From Adiantum capillus-veneris (Eukaryota; Streptophyta; Polypodiopsida; Polypodiales; Pteridaceae): DNA of 64,000 nt. The stretch spans positions 124,290,470-124,354,469 of the forward strand of contig CM043962.1 of assembly GCA_014529385.2 (NCBI GenBank), read 5' to 3'. The position numbers and the translations under genes are program-made. Below the pieces are notes generated by a model. It searched no databases. It saw only the letters and a list, made by a program, of their open reading frames with translations, and was not told the DNA's origin. Shown piece after piece: positions 35,718 to 47,339 of this stretch. Numbering within the stretch: the first letter of the stretch is position 1; the number at the start of each line of letters is the position of its first letter.

Positions 35718-37056
35718 TCCACCCCCTCTGAACCTGCACAGCCTCCGGTCTGTGCCAACTGTACTTCAATCTGCATCTGCTACAGGTACCTTAAGCTCCT
35801 TACCCATCATCAGACTCACATAACTGGTAAACATATGAAAAATGAAATAAGGCTGTTACCCTATCATCAATGTTCTAGCTTAATCATTAGGTAGCTGTCC
35901 ATCAAAAATCTTTGAACTATATATGCCGTATCTTCAAAGCATTTAATCATGGATAACTTGTTTAGTGAACCCCGCCAGACTCAAGTGCTCCAATTAATGA
36001 TGCATAACCAGCCATGTTATCTTATTGAATGCATAACCAAACACTCTTCTAGCTTGGCATAATCTAGAAAACAAAACCTTGCATCATGCAGCCTGCTACA
36101 TCAGGCATCTGGTATCCTCTGCATCTGCAACTTGTACTTTAGTGACCCCGAGGATCAAATGGAATAATAAGAAATTGTCCACACAGTGGAGCATCATAAT
36201 TTCCACATGAGCATACATTTCCTATATCAATCAACATCAAGCATTTCTGGTTCAAATATGCTACCCTTGGTGCAAATAGCACGTAATTACTATGCATACT
36301 GATCAGTATCCATCTGTATTGAATCTACTTATGAATATCCTTAGAATCTCTTGGATCAAACACCATCGAGATCACATAGCATTGATGGGCTCCGCAATAT
36401 ACTAGAGCTTCACTTGAAGCATAGTGCAACACCCACATCCCGTAAACTGTTGGCAACTTAAGCTCGTTACAAGAAAACATTAAAGAAACCTGACTCCCTT
36501 TTACTGGTAGCCAAGACATCACTGACATAAGCATCAATAGGAGTAGCATCCCAATCCAACCACTTCTGGCACATTGTCTAAGCAAATGAAAAACCATGTG
36601 TACTTTATGCAGTATCAAGGATGATTTAGCATCATCACCCCCTCTAGCTTCATAGCCATCACGAAAAAACTTGGGAGTCTCTCGACTTGTATCATCAGAG
36701 GAATTTTTACCTGTTGTATTTTCATCTTGATCATGTAAAACAGCTTTATCCTATAGATCTTTATCCATAACATCCTCGGGAAAATCACCCTTGGAAGTCT
36801 CAACATTATTGAAAGCTGTAGGAGTTATCTTCTCATGTTGTCCATGTACAAGCGTATAAGTAAAATCCCTATCGATAACCCCTTCACAATCAATATGATC
36901 CAAGCAATCTTCATACTCCTCGATTTCATCCTCTGCTTCCTCATCTGCATCCATGTTACTTAGCAATACATTATAGATCTATAAAGTCTCATCTGGCACC
37001 CCCTCTGAAGAGGTATACACATCAGAAAGCTCTTCTATACTGTCATAAACATCTCC

Positions 37057-38083
37057 TTACGATCTAGACATAAATTCATCGATTATAGCATCCTCTTCTG
37101 TGATAGCATCATCTGCAAGCATATTGTTAGTAGCAATCATAGGTTCATTGACATCCTCAGGCTCATCCTGTGCTGGGTCCACAATTTTAGTCACTTCATC
37201 AGCTACTATGTATATAATAGCTTTGTTTATGCAATCATCTGCAGTAGACATGTTATCTTGCTTGCCTATAGTGCTGATAATTTTAGAAATGTCCTGTGGA
37301 GGCTCATCTGCTTGATGAACTCCTTCAGAAGAAACCATGTCAAGGTTAGCAGCTTGTGAACCACTTGCTGTACAGCCTATGTCTTCGCTTGAACCATTAT
37401 TAGAGGTAGCGTCCATGCAAGTAATCTTTGAAAAAAATTCATATAAATCTGTTCCAACTTTAAATTCATTGTTTACCTTCTCTTCTTTGCTCAAATTAAG
37501 CTCCTCTGAAACTGAATCTGCTACTTCCAGCTTAGCATTCTCTTTGGCTTTACTTCTTGAAGAAATATGCGCCCACAATTCATCATAGTCGAGGATCTGC
37601 ATCTGATCCCCTTCACCTTTACTGAAGACAACCTTATTTCGTTCAGTCATCTCCTTTATTTCCCGATCTAGAATCCTTGAGCTTTCATAAATAAATTCCT
37701 CTGCAAAATACTCCCACCGTGTGGGATATTCTTTTGCCAGTTCTTGAACCTGCTTTTTAAAATCCGAGTTTACATGCAACCTCCTCAAAAGCTGCAATCA
37801 TCCGATCTTCTGGAACATTTTGGCTCTTCATCTCAGCTTCGTAACATGCAATAAAACCTTTTGGATCATATCCCTGAAAATTATAATACTACTCCCGAAC
37901 ATCATCAAGTGCTAGCTGTACAGCATCATCAATCTGCTTCTTTATCTGCATGGCTTTTGCTTCCTGTAGATACCCCTAAACCAATTCCATCATTTTTGGC
38001 AAATCTGCAACTGGTAGATTTTTATCAAATCCATTGGCATTGAAATCTTCAATAAACTACTTTAATTGTTGTGACATCTCCAT
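37057..38083 (-). pseudogene. gag: Gag-like ORF of the gag-only element
   Basis: Translation starts at ATG 38083 (MEMSQQLK). It is stopped three times by TAG at positions expected to be Gln or Trp, then frameshifts near 37790 into the open frame 37797-37057. It reads YDPKGFIACYEAEMKSQNV, then QVQELAKEYPTRWEYFAEEF, resembling the gag helices of plant Ty3/gypsy elements. The C-terminal part is strongly acidic and Asp/Glu/Ser-rich. Further acidic frames continue to about 36615. No knuckle or protease was seen. Confidence 0.6.
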
Positions 38084-38110
38084 CTTTACCTCCCACCCCG
38101 GCTCATTTCG

Positions 38111-38124
38111 CGTCGGGTTCACCA
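38111..38124 (-). promoter_or_regulatory. Primer-binding site of gag-only element
   Basis: On the minus strand this reads TGGTGAACCCGACG, starting with TGG, and lies 4 bases inside the LTR end at 38129. A tRNA with 3' end CGTCGGGTTCACCA would pair with it. I have not assigned the tRNA. Confidence 0.65.
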
Positions 38125-38128
38125 AAGA

Positions 38129-40525
38129 TGTCGGGGGATATATGTTCGAAACGTGAGTCGGGCAGGCGTCGAGCCTCTGGCTGTGGAAGGTGCGAGAGAC
38201 TAGATGCCAAACACAAAGCAAAAGACCTTAAATGCTAAAAATTTGACAACCGGAATGTTTTAAGCTGCTAATGATTAGCCGAAGTGAAATTTGATTACAA
38301 ATGTTTGCCGTTAACGGCACTGATGGTGTTAGGAGAGTTTAATGCTCTCAAATTAGATTACGACTGTAAATTTCTCACTGATGCCTGCCATTAGAGCCAA
38401 TTGAAGCTGATTAGGACGTACATATCCGGTAAATTTCACTCGCCTTATCTTTCCCTTGCCGAAATATTCTTATCTGCTCTTGCCAAGCTTTACTCGCCTT
38501 ATCTTTCCCTTGCTGAGTGCTTCACCGGCTTCACACCAAGCATCCTTTCCCTTCCTGAGTGCTTCACCGGATTCAAGCCTCGCTTTGAGTCTTTCTTTGA
38601 GCCTTGCTTCGACCTCGGCCTTGCTGCTTTGACCTCGAGCAAGCTCTCTCTCTTCTCCTTCTCCAAGCTCTTTCCCTTGCCTCCTCGCTCCTTGGTTCCT
38701 CTCCCTCCTCGTTCTTGTCCTTTGTCGAGCTTGCCTTTTTCTTCTTCGAGCAACTCTCCTTTTTCTTTGTTGATGCTTGTTATCTCCTTGCTATCCTCCT
38801 TGCTCGTTGCTTGTTTTCTTCGCATGCAAATGACTCCCCTCATGCCGCCATGGTCGAGAGAGAGAGAGACAGAGACCTCGCTTTGGCTCCCTTCTTGTTC
38901 ATGCTCGAGAGGGAGAGAGAAATAGATTTTCCTTGTCCTCTTTGGCTTGGTTCTCCTCCCCTTGTTATGCCTTCTTTAGCCGAGGTCGCGAGAGAGAGAG
39001 AGAGATAGAGAGAGAGACCTCGCCTTGGCACCCTTGCTTCCCTCCCCCTCTTCTTCTTGCCTTCGAGCTACACTCCTTGATTCCTCTCACCTCCTCGTTG
39101 ATTCGAATTGCCTTCTTGCTCCGCTCCTTAAAGCTTCCCTCCTGTGTCGGTTGGAGATCGAGAGAGAAAGAGATTCCGTTGATTCCTTGGATTCCCTCCA
39201 ATACCCTCGTTGGCTTCACCCCCTTTCTCATGCAAAAGAGGTCCCCCCCCCCCGGCTATTATTAGCATGCCCCTCCCTTAGCAACGACGGCGCCGTCGTT
39301 GCTAGGGAGCATAAAAACTGCCCCCTATTGACGTGGCAGCCGACTTTCTAACCATCGTGGAATCCGCCAGGACCGGCTCCAAAAACGTTCGCCTTGGCAT
39401 GCTGGGCATCTTTCCCTTCTTAGCCGCGCTTAGCTAAGCTCTGTGCAGCCCGGCGCGATCTTGCCTTCCTTCCCGTGCTCTCGGCCTCGCTGCTGAATGC
39501 CATGCTTCCCCCTCCTTATTTTTTTTGTTTACACACAATGGGCTTATTTTGGGCGGCCCTTGGACGGCCTTGCCCTTTTAGTTTTGGGCGGTCTAGCCTA
39601 TTTTGGGCGGCCAACTCCCTTATAAGGGCACCACAGTTGGCATACAACTCCAGCCAATCAACACAGTCCATGAGACGACATTTCGAACAATGCGCTCATC
39701 AAGAGCTTTTTGCGCTTTCGTAACGGCACCACATTAAGCATGCTTATGAAGCAAGGCATGCTTTCGTAAAGGCACCGCGTTTAACATGCATATCGGCCAA
39801 GCATTACCTAGCAGCACATTTTTCTCGAGCAGTCATTGACTAACAATATCATCATGAATTTTTATTGCCCATTCCGACATCTAAAATAATGCTAAAATAA
39901 TCCAGCTCGGCATTGCCGATAACTGACACCGGACTCTGCTTGCCAAGCCGTAGACTTCTCAAACTACATAGAACGCATACAAACTCTGCTAAGGCTGTAA
40001 ATTTCCAGATGGCGCTCCGACCGAGGCGACCGGGCTAGCACGGAACCGGCCCCCGGGGAAACTTAAACTGTCGATATCTTGGCAACCAGAACTCCAATCA
40101 CTGATTTGAAAAGACCGACGCGCTCCACGAAGTGAGCACTTCAGGCCCATGCATTCATTTCAATTCTGCCACCTCAGCTGTAGTTGCCCAATCCGCTACG
40201 GATCTGCAATCGACTTGAACTTTAAACTACCATAACTTCTTCATCGTAGCTCCAATCGACGAGCCGTAAAGACAAGCCACTAGAGCACTTCAAGCACTAC
40301 AGTCTTAGGTCATAATATCCCATTTGTGCTCACATCAAGCATACTCCTTTTTGGCATCATTAAGGAATCAATTGGCCCTTTAAGGCCGCATCTGGCATAC
40401 ATTAATCATTAGACTTGGCCTGTTAACAAGCCCTGATCACTGACCATTAATCAAGTAGGCTTTCAATAAGCTTAATCTGCATCCTATTGGCATATTTATT
40501 AGCATGGAAGCGGAGCTGCACGGCA
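38129..40525 (-). repeat. 5' LTR of gag-only element
   Basis: The 2397-base LTR begins TGTCGGGGGATATATG beside the primer site and ends CTGCACGGCA. It holds pyrimidine-rich stretches (38400-39230), AG runs near 38990, a C-run at 39243 and a perfect 26-bp palindrome at 39279-39304 with half-site TAGCAACGACGGC. Ser/Leu-rich reading frames across it are compositional artefacts. Its organisation of C-run plus palindrome resembles the arms of the Tat-like element. Confidence 0.75.
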
Positions 40526-40864
40526 CCATATTTGTGGAGCCACATCCTCACAGGCATTCAGAGACTCACTTATTTCTTGTTCATTGGATGCCTCCTCTTC
40601 TCTTATTGGAGAGATTCTTCTTTTGGAAGTCTCAACAAGAGGCTTCTTAAGCTCTCTCTCTTCTTGGAGAGGAAGGGAAATCCCATAAGCACAAAGTTGT
40701 TGGGTAACTTCGTCTTGCAAGGCAGGTTTTCCCATAGCTTGTTGCAACCTATTAACAAGATAGCTCACAAACATTGGGGCATCATCAGTACCACCTTCTT
40801 GTGAAAATTCAAAGTTGTCAATATTCATTCTACTCTCTTGATTATTGTCATACATGCTAGTCAA
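40526..40864 (-). pseudogene. Possible gag N-terminal fragment
   Basis: The minus frame from 40864 encodes MTSMYDNNQESRMNIDNFEF and a region with APMFVSYLVNRLQQAMGKPA. It runs into the LTR at 40525. It resembles the acidic N-terminal part of plant retroelement gags but has no definite domain. It may be the target into which the gag-only element inserted. Confidence 0.3.
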
Positions 40865-43379
40865 ACTTATGTGTATGCTACTTTGTGCTTTAGTACCCTC
40901 AGAAACCTTAGTTGCTACTCTTCTTTACCTTTGAGAAAAAGCTCTCAAGCATCCACACCCGTGGTTTAGAGACTGTCGATTGCAAATAACTGTGGAGAGG
41001 GTCTAACATTGCTCGCTTGATTATGGTTCCTATTAAGCTTGTTAGTAGCTCAATAATGGTTAAGCCAAAGGCAAGCCCCGAGAGAGTCCATTATTAAGTC
41101 TATAGTTTCCAACGGTGTACCTCGAACTAAGTCCTTCTCAATCAACATAATAGATCCTTGTCCCACTTACCCTATTGCAACAAACAGGCCCATCCTTTCA
41201 TGGAAAACTTAAGGACCTCTCTTCTTAATCAAGAAAAGAGAAACCAAAAGGTCTGATATTAATGTAATGGAAATGACCTATGAACTTTGAGAATAGCGGA
41301 ATTAAAGTGAGCATTTTTGTGAAACTACTTGGAGAACATAGAGGGTGAATTTAATTAGCAGTGGAAACATTCTGGAAACATAACCATAGTACTTAATTAA
41401 CTTGGCATGAACAATAATTTTGCAAGAGAGAGAGTTCAAAGAACTTGACAATAGTTGAGGACCGGATTTATGTGGAACCGATCCCCCCTCCAATAGTATT
41501 TCGTATTAATTATAGATTCTCCCATCAAGAGAGACTTGGTACAATACAAGCTTTGTGTTCCTTGAGACCTTGATGGTGTAATGAAAATAGAGAGCTTCAT
41601 GCACCACAATTATTCCTGTAACTTAGCTTAATGAAAGCATTAACTTGTCCCTCAAGACCTCAAACACCTTCAAAGGTGGAGAGAGCTACCAGGGAATGAG
41701 GGTAGGAAAGAGGAATAATAATTATTCTTACAAGAAAGAAATGGCTCCTCACTTCTCATCAATATTGTTGCTTAGCATAGCATAATAGCATAGTAATGAT
41801 GATGAAGAAGATGGCAAGCTTAAGCATTGAAGCATGGCTCTTGGTTGGATTTGCATTCCATAGCCAAGAGTGTTGGTGTAGGCTCTCATGGTGTAGGATC
41901 TCAACTTCTCAACAAGCTTGGAGAAGGAGATGAAGTTCTTGCACTTTTACAAAGTAAGAATGAGAGCATGTGAGTGAGTGTGAGAGAGAGAATACCCCCA
42001 AGCACACACCCAGCTTGCTTTGGTTGATGACCCCTTCTTGTAGCTCATCCTTGCACTTGATTGGACCCCTGCAAGCCTAAACAATCACATGCATAGTGCA
42101 TACCAAGCAACCACGGTAGCATTTGTAAAAATGTCCTCATTTCCCCTTTGAGAGAGAGGGCTTGAAAAATGCTTTCAACATTTAATTAAATAGCTAAGTT
42201 CTCATTGGACCCCTTTAGAGGTCAACCAATAGGCTTTAGGCAGCTTATAAGGTCAACATGGTGAGGAACTTGACATGTGTCCTTGTTGCCTCTTTAGACT
42301 TGGCTTAAGGAGAAGCGTAAGAGCACACAATGCAAGAAGTAGTATTGTAGAGAAGAGTGTGAATACAAAGATATCAAGGCTTGCCCTAGAGTGAGAGGCA
42401 TATATACAAGACAGGGGGAAAAAGGCTTCTCATGATCAAGAGAATGAGTGCCCTGACGGTCCTAAAATATGTGTCACACACATCACTATCATAATATATT
42501 AGCAAGTCCCCTAGTAAGCAGTCTTTGGTTTAGACAATGGGATGGAAGATGGAAAAGGGGACTTGCATGGAGATAGATAATAGGAATGGAGGAAATCATT
42601 TGTGGAAGAAGTAGCAGGCTCTTTGAACCTAAACTTGGAGAAAGAGTTGATTGAAATTGCAGGTGTTGAGGACTGGGAGAAGAACAAAGACAAGGGCCCA
42701 ATCAGTACTAATCTTATTTTGGAGTGTGCCAGCTTTGAATGATATTATGATGTGATTGAGTGGTCTCCATCTTGAAAATTTAGGTTAGAGCCTTGAATTC
42801 TTGCATTCCCATGTAGGCTCTTGCGTTTGACATATCTAGGAGTCTTGAAAATCTATTTGTGTTAATTGCAAAGTGTGGGCAGTCGTAATCTACACAAAGC
42901 TCACCAACAAAGGCAAATTATCTTGGCCAAGTGTTTCTAGAGGTTTTCACACTACAATGTTCCATAAAAGTCTGCTTTTTTCTTTCAAGAGAAAATTATT
43001 GGAGAACCTTGAATTTAATTAGTCTTTGTAAGAAAGTCAACGAACTGTGTTTGTGAGAGTCTAGAGAGAAAGAGAGTAGTTCTTCTCACGCCAAGCTTAA
43101 TAATGGGGCTGACTCAATTGAAAATGATTGCAAGGGTAAAGGTAATAACTGTCATGCCCTTGTGAGCGCCGGTTGCCTTGTGCGTTTGACATATCTAGAA
43201 GTCTTGAAAGTCAAATGTGCCTTGTGAGCAGCGGAAGAAAGTCAATGTGCGCAACAAGCGAGATTGATCATTGAACGTTCCCCTTGCATAATTGCATTTC
43301 GACCAAGGTCATCTTTAAAAAATGATTGAATTCTGTTTTTCAAACCACAAGAGTCTACAATCCACGTAAACTAAGCTGG
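40865..43379. other. Intergenic DNA with a dispersed repeat
   Basis: No gene is recognisable on either strand. A copy of a 0.44-kb repeat lies at 41268-41712. Near 42824 and 43176 a short segment (GCGTTTGACATATCTAG and its flank) is repeated. The rest shows no coding signal. Confidence 0.5.
41268..41712 (+). repeat. Dispersed 0.44-kb repeat, copy 1
   Basis: The segment from TATGAACTTTGAGAATAGCG to GAGGGTAGG matches 51468-51900 in the same orientation with scattered changes. It includes CATGAACAATA, GACAATAGTTGAGG, CCCCCCTCCAATA and AGAGACTTGGTACAATACAA. Neither copy has a long frame. The element type is unknown, and no terminal repeats were found. Confidence 0.75.
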
Positions 43380-43477
43380 CCCCTGGGCACTGCAGCGCCG
43401 GTTCCACCATCAACTAACTCGATCGACTCGCAGCTGCAGGCCAGACCAGATCAGCGCTTGCGCTCGGCCTACACGCT

Positions 43478-43485
43478 TATTTAAG
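43478..43485 (+). promoter_or_regulatory. Probable TATA box of the dirigent gene
   Basis: TATTTAAG lies 95 bases before the ATG at 43580. It sits just downstream of a GC-richer stretch (43380-43470) that contrasts with the surrounding AT-rich DNA. A transcript start about 30 bases further would leave a leader of about 70 bases. Confidence 0.55.
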
Positions 43486-43579
43486 GAGATGCAAGCCTGA
43501 ACCCTTAAGACCTATATTGCTCACCCTCCGACTGAATTGCTTAATTAAATATTCAAGTCCCTGCCTAGCTTATATACCG

Positions 43580-44188
43580 ATGGCCGGCTCTATGGTAGCT
43601 GCTGCTGTCATTGGCATCATGGTGGTGCTATTGCCAATTAGCTGCACAGCAGCGCGAGCCCCCGCTCCTTCAGCTTATAGCGATGATGCATATCATGCCT
43701 GCAGGCAGAGGGCCGCCACTCTGTGCGGGCCCAACGCCTTCACCTTCTACCTTCACAACACCGTCTACAACCCCGCCGTGGACAACAAGGACTACTTCAA
43801 CTCTGTCTATGGCCTGTCTCCCAACGTGACGTGGCCCAATCCCTACTCCTTCGGCACCACCTCCACCTTCGAAGACCCCATCACGGAGGGCCCCGCCAAC
43901 ACCTCGCAGCAGATCGGCGTGGCTCAGGGCCTGTGGCAGCTGGACAGCAAAGTGGGCTACACGCTCTTCCACATCTTCACGGCCAACATCACCGAGGGTG
44001 ACTACAAGGGCACCATCTCCATCCTGGGCCAGATTCGCGAGGCCGACCCCGTGCGCTACCTCACGGTGGTGGGTGGCACGGGCGATTTCTTGGGCGCCCG
44101 AGGCTTGGCCTCCAACCGCCTCGTCACCATCGACCATACGGCCCCCGCCACATGGACCCTTTCTTTCGACCTCGATCTCTATTATTGA
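43580..44188 (+). CDS. Dirigent family protein
   Basis: Dirigent proteins are secreted beta-barrels that steer coupling of phenoxy radicals in lignan and lignin chemistry. The 202-residue protein starts at ATG 43580; the upstream TTG at 43517 is in frame but is not a normal plant start. Residues 1-26 form a signal peptide (hydrophobic VAAAVIGIMVVLLP). The mature part has FYLHNTVYNP (56-65), GVAQGLWQLD (113-122), TLFHIFTANITEGDYKGTIS and VVGGTGDFLGARGLA (163-177), the typical strand and loop motifs. N-glycosylation sites lie at N82, N107 and N136. Length fits the family. The common His-Asp after the first strand is His-Asn here. It has no intron, as usual for the family, and its GC-rich codons differ from the flanks. 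Confidence 0.93.
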   Translation: MAGSMVAAAVIGIMVVLLPISCTAARAPAPSAYSDDAYHACRQRAATLCGPNAFTFYLHNTVYNPAVDNKDYFNSVYGLSPNVTWPNPYSFGTTSTFEDPITEGPANTSQQIGVAQGLWQLDSKVGYTLFHIFTANITEGDYKGTISILGQIREADPVRYLTVVGGTGDFLGARGLASNRLVTIDHTAPATWTLSFDLDLYY

Positions 44189-44379
44189 TGATCCCTGCTT
44201 ATAACATCAAACACGCACTTCATTTTCAATATTTTTTTTCCCTCTCATTCAAACTGTTAACTACACGGTGAATAATACTATGCGTCGAATAATCTTCAAG
44301 ATTATACAAATTTAACGACCGCTGATCTCATTCTATGCACAATAATGAACAAACATTTTTCTACCTCTATGGCTCTCCA

Positions 44380-44382
<3 letters not shown>

Positions 44383-44450
<68 letters not shown>

Positions 44451-45165
44451 GATAATTCTATTCTCATCCTCATCATCGAGATTAAACCATGAAAAAGCCA
44501 TTGAAAAATTCCCACTCAAAGAACCCCTCTCTGCTTGTAACAATAAATTGATGGTTCTCCCACACATGTACATGTACATGCACACGTACACATAGAGGCT
44601 TCCACATCGGTCGCATCACCAAGGATTTTCCATATATATTTTGCAAGTTGTATTGGAGGGGCTCATTAGACTGATTGTATCATTGACAATGAAGTCAACA
44701 ATGTTCTTGCTTATGCTAGCTTTCTCTTACCAGAGCAAGGAGGCCTTGAGGTGGACTAGGATCATCTAGAAAAGTATAGTTTCACTTTTAAGAGGGCAAA
44801 AATATTTAGCATCATTGCATGAATCTACAAGGACCAGTGACCCCTTGAAATTTTTTCTCCTCAAGCATGGAGTATTCACAAAAGAGCACTAACTTTGGCA
44901 TTCAAATGAGCTAGATCGCTGCATGTAATAGCTATTCCATAGTTAGACCAAAAATACTGAATGAGTTTAGCTTCGTACCTATCCAAACGAGGACTCCCAA
45001 CTTGAGATGACGTGATGAAAATTTCAGATAGCTTTAGATAAACAAATGAACAAAGTGAAACAAAAAACTTCAAATTATAGACATGGAATAAGACAACTGA
45101 AAAATATATTCACAATCAGAACAAGGTTCAGACGGAAAGCGTAGGTATCAGAGCTCTATAAAGAT
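44383..45165 (-). repeat. 0.78-kb repeat, copy 1 (LTR-like)
   Basis: Starting with a TC run (44383-44446), this segment matches 45927-46705 in the same orientation. Shared pieces include GACTTGATA, CATCATCGAGATTAAAC, ACATGTACATGTACAT and AGAGGCTTCCACAT. Copy 2 adjoins the polypurine tract of a chromovirus, so both may be LTRs or LTR fragments on the minus strand. Copy 1 lacks the first about 20 bases of that LTR. Confidence 0.65.
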
Positions 45166-45923
45166 TAGTCAGGAAGTTTAATTGGCACAAAGCCGAGTAA
45201 TGAATGTTCTTAAGCTTACTAAGGTCTACAAGATACAAAGATCAAGGACATAGGACTAGCGACCCCATAATAGAATTAGTAGGGTCTATTTATAGGTATC
45301 AAGAAAGGGTTTTGACTGATCGTAGCAGTTGTATAGTGTAGGGTAACCGGTGGTAATTGTGCTAGGTCACTTGATCAACTTCCAAGTAAATAATCAGAGA
45401 TAATCCGTTATCCAAGGCATCTCCTAGGGATTGTTCCCACCTTCTACATTTTCCTCCACTTTCTTGATTTTTTCATGTACAAAGTTTCAAAGCTTTATCT
45501 CTTGCACTTGCCATTTTGTTTGTATCGAGGCTTCTTTTCCCCGGGTCTCTGAACCATCTACACTAGAGGTTTAGTATGTTTGGCCACCATGTGATTTTGT
45601 TGAGTACTGAAGGCCTCATTTTATTTCTTGATAAACCGATAAATAACCTCTTGCTGAAGTTGATCCCTTCTTTTTGTTAGCATCTCCACTTTATAAGGCA
45701 TCAAATAGTGCCAAGTATTTGTATCTTGTTTGTATAGACCCTTCTTGCCTTTGCCAACTTATGGCAAATGGATGTTGTTTGTATCCACTAGGCTTAGTCT
45801 AGCAGATTGGCTTTGATTGAAGCCTCAGCCAGAACTTTAGACATCTCTTTAAACTGAGGTTCTAAATTGGCTTTTTTGGCTAGTTTGTTCTTAGGAATCT
45901 TTGACAAAGAATTTGTTCTTAGG

Positions 45924-45926
<3 letters not shown>
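45166..45926. other. Spacer between the paired repeats
   Basis: This 0.76-kb stretch has no gene or repeat partner I can see. It could be the rest of the LTR of which the paired repeats are part, since on the minus strand it lies between the two copies. Confidence 0.35.
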
Positions 45927-45967
<41 letters not shown>

Positions 45968-46734
45968 GGACTTGATATTTCTGTTCTCATGCTCATCATC
46001 GAGATTAAACGATGAAAAAGCCATTGAAAAATTAGCACTCAAGGAACCCCTGAGAAAAACTACCTGCTTGTAGCAATAAATCGATGGTTCTCCCACACAT
46101 GTACATGTACATACACATGTACACATAGAGGCTTCCACATTGGTCGCATCACCAAGGATTTTCCATATAAATTTTGCAAGTTGTATTGGAGGGGTTCATT
46201 AGGTTGATTATATCATTGACAATGAAGTCAACAATGTTCTTGCTTATGCTAGCTTTCTCTTATCAGAGCAAGGAGGACTTGAGGTGGACTAGCATCATCT
46301 AGAAAAGTACATGTTCACTTTTAATTAAGAGGAAAAAAAGTTTAGCATCATTGCATGAATCTATAAGAACCAATGACCCCTTGAAATTTGTTCTCGCCAA
46401 GCATGGAGTGTTCATAAAAGAGCACTAAGTTGGGCGCTGGAATAAGTTGGTCCTCTGCATGTAATAGTTATTTCATAGTTAGACTCAGAGTACTGAATGA
46501 GTTCAGATTCTTAGCTAACTGGATGAGGACCCCCAACTTGAGATGACGAGATGACAATTTCATATAGCTTCAAATGATGACAAAATGAACGAAACCGAAA
46601 ATGAAAGACTTCAAATTACAACCATGGAATAAGAAAACTAAAAATATATTCACATTCAAAATAAGGTTCTGATGGAAGGCTCAAATATCAGAGCTATATA
46701 CCTTATCTAGTCCGGCCTTGCTGGTGTCCTGACA
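45927..46734 (-). repeat. 0.78-kb repeat, copy 2, probable 3' LTR of chromovirus
   Basis: On the minus strand the segment starts TGTCAGGACACCAGCAAGGC at 46734, right after the purine tract TTAAGGGGGGGTAA. This is the usual start of a 3' LTR in plant Tekay/Del-type chromoviruses. It continues through the region shared with copy 1 to the TC run at 45928-45963. The far LTR end is not defined. Confidence 0.65.
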
Positions 46735-47339
46735 TTACCCCCCCTTAAGAAGAGTTTTCGTCCTTGAAAACAAAAGTGGGAAACTTTCTTCTTAAGAACA
46801 CTAATGTTTTCCCAAGTGGCACCTTCTTCAGGTCGGTCTTTCCACTTGATTAAGGCTTGTTGTCGTACGTGATGACATGTACGCAACTCATGATAATCAA
46901 GAACACGTTCAGGTTCATGTGGTAAGGTAGGAGGTTCAATGTAATCAACCAAAACATGTTGGTCAATGAAATTGGCATCCCCATGTAACCGCTTTCGTAG
47001 ACGACTTACATGAAACACCGGATGAATGCGAGAATGTGAAGGTAGTAATAGTTTGTAGGCACGATCATCGATTCGCTTGAGTATTTTGAAAGGCCCACAA
47101 TATCGGGGAGATAATTTAGGTGTCGGTCTAGTCTTCAGACTTTCTGAATGTTCTAGCACACGTAAAAATACTTCCTCCCCTTCTTCAAAGGTAACTTGCT
47201 GACGTTTCTCATCAGCGTATTTCTTATACCGATCCTGTGCTTGCCAGACATTCTAGCGAGCGAGTTTCAGCATATCCATATGGTCTTGGAGAAAATCCTT
47301 AACCTGTTGGATTTTTTCGGTTGCCAACCCCACGGTAAC
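46707..47339 (-). pseudogene. Chromovirus integrase C-terminus and chromodomain
   Basis: From 47339 the minus strand encodes DRYKKYADEKRQQ and VTFEEGEEVFLRV. A GPY-like module follows (SPRYCGPFKILKRIDDRAYKLLLP, then IHPVFHVSRLRK). A chromodomain comes last (PERVLDYHELRT, ALIKWKDRPEEGATWE). Such chromodomains tether insertion to heterochromatin in Ty3/gypsy chromoviruses. The frame 47159-46707 is open, but upstream there is a TAG near 47251. The stop codon lies 28 bases inside the LTR. The rest of pol is missing upstream. Confidence 0.88.

Larger units (their letters stand above)
35392..40525 (-). mobile_element. Gag-only LTR retrotransposon with 2.4-kb LTRs
   Basis: On the minus strand the order is 5' LTR (40525-38129), primer site (38124-38111), gag-like coding region (38083-37057), non-coding DNA, polypurine tract (35731-35718) and the 3' LTR end (35717-35392). 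The internal region is only 2.4 kb and lacks protease, RT and integrase. That fits TR-GAG or LARD-type non-autonomous elements. The 3' LTR keeps only its last 326 bases, and the rest is replaced by the helicase pseudogene, so no target duplication can be tested. Confidence 0.75.

Noticed and set aside
38401-38925. 174-residue Leu/Ser/Phe-rich ORF
   Set aside because: It lies in the pyrimidine-rich part of the 2.4-kb LTR and reflects composition.
43670-44137. Antisense ORF opposite the dirigent gene
   Set aside because: It is a shadow frame of a GC-rich gene, with no conserved motif of its own.
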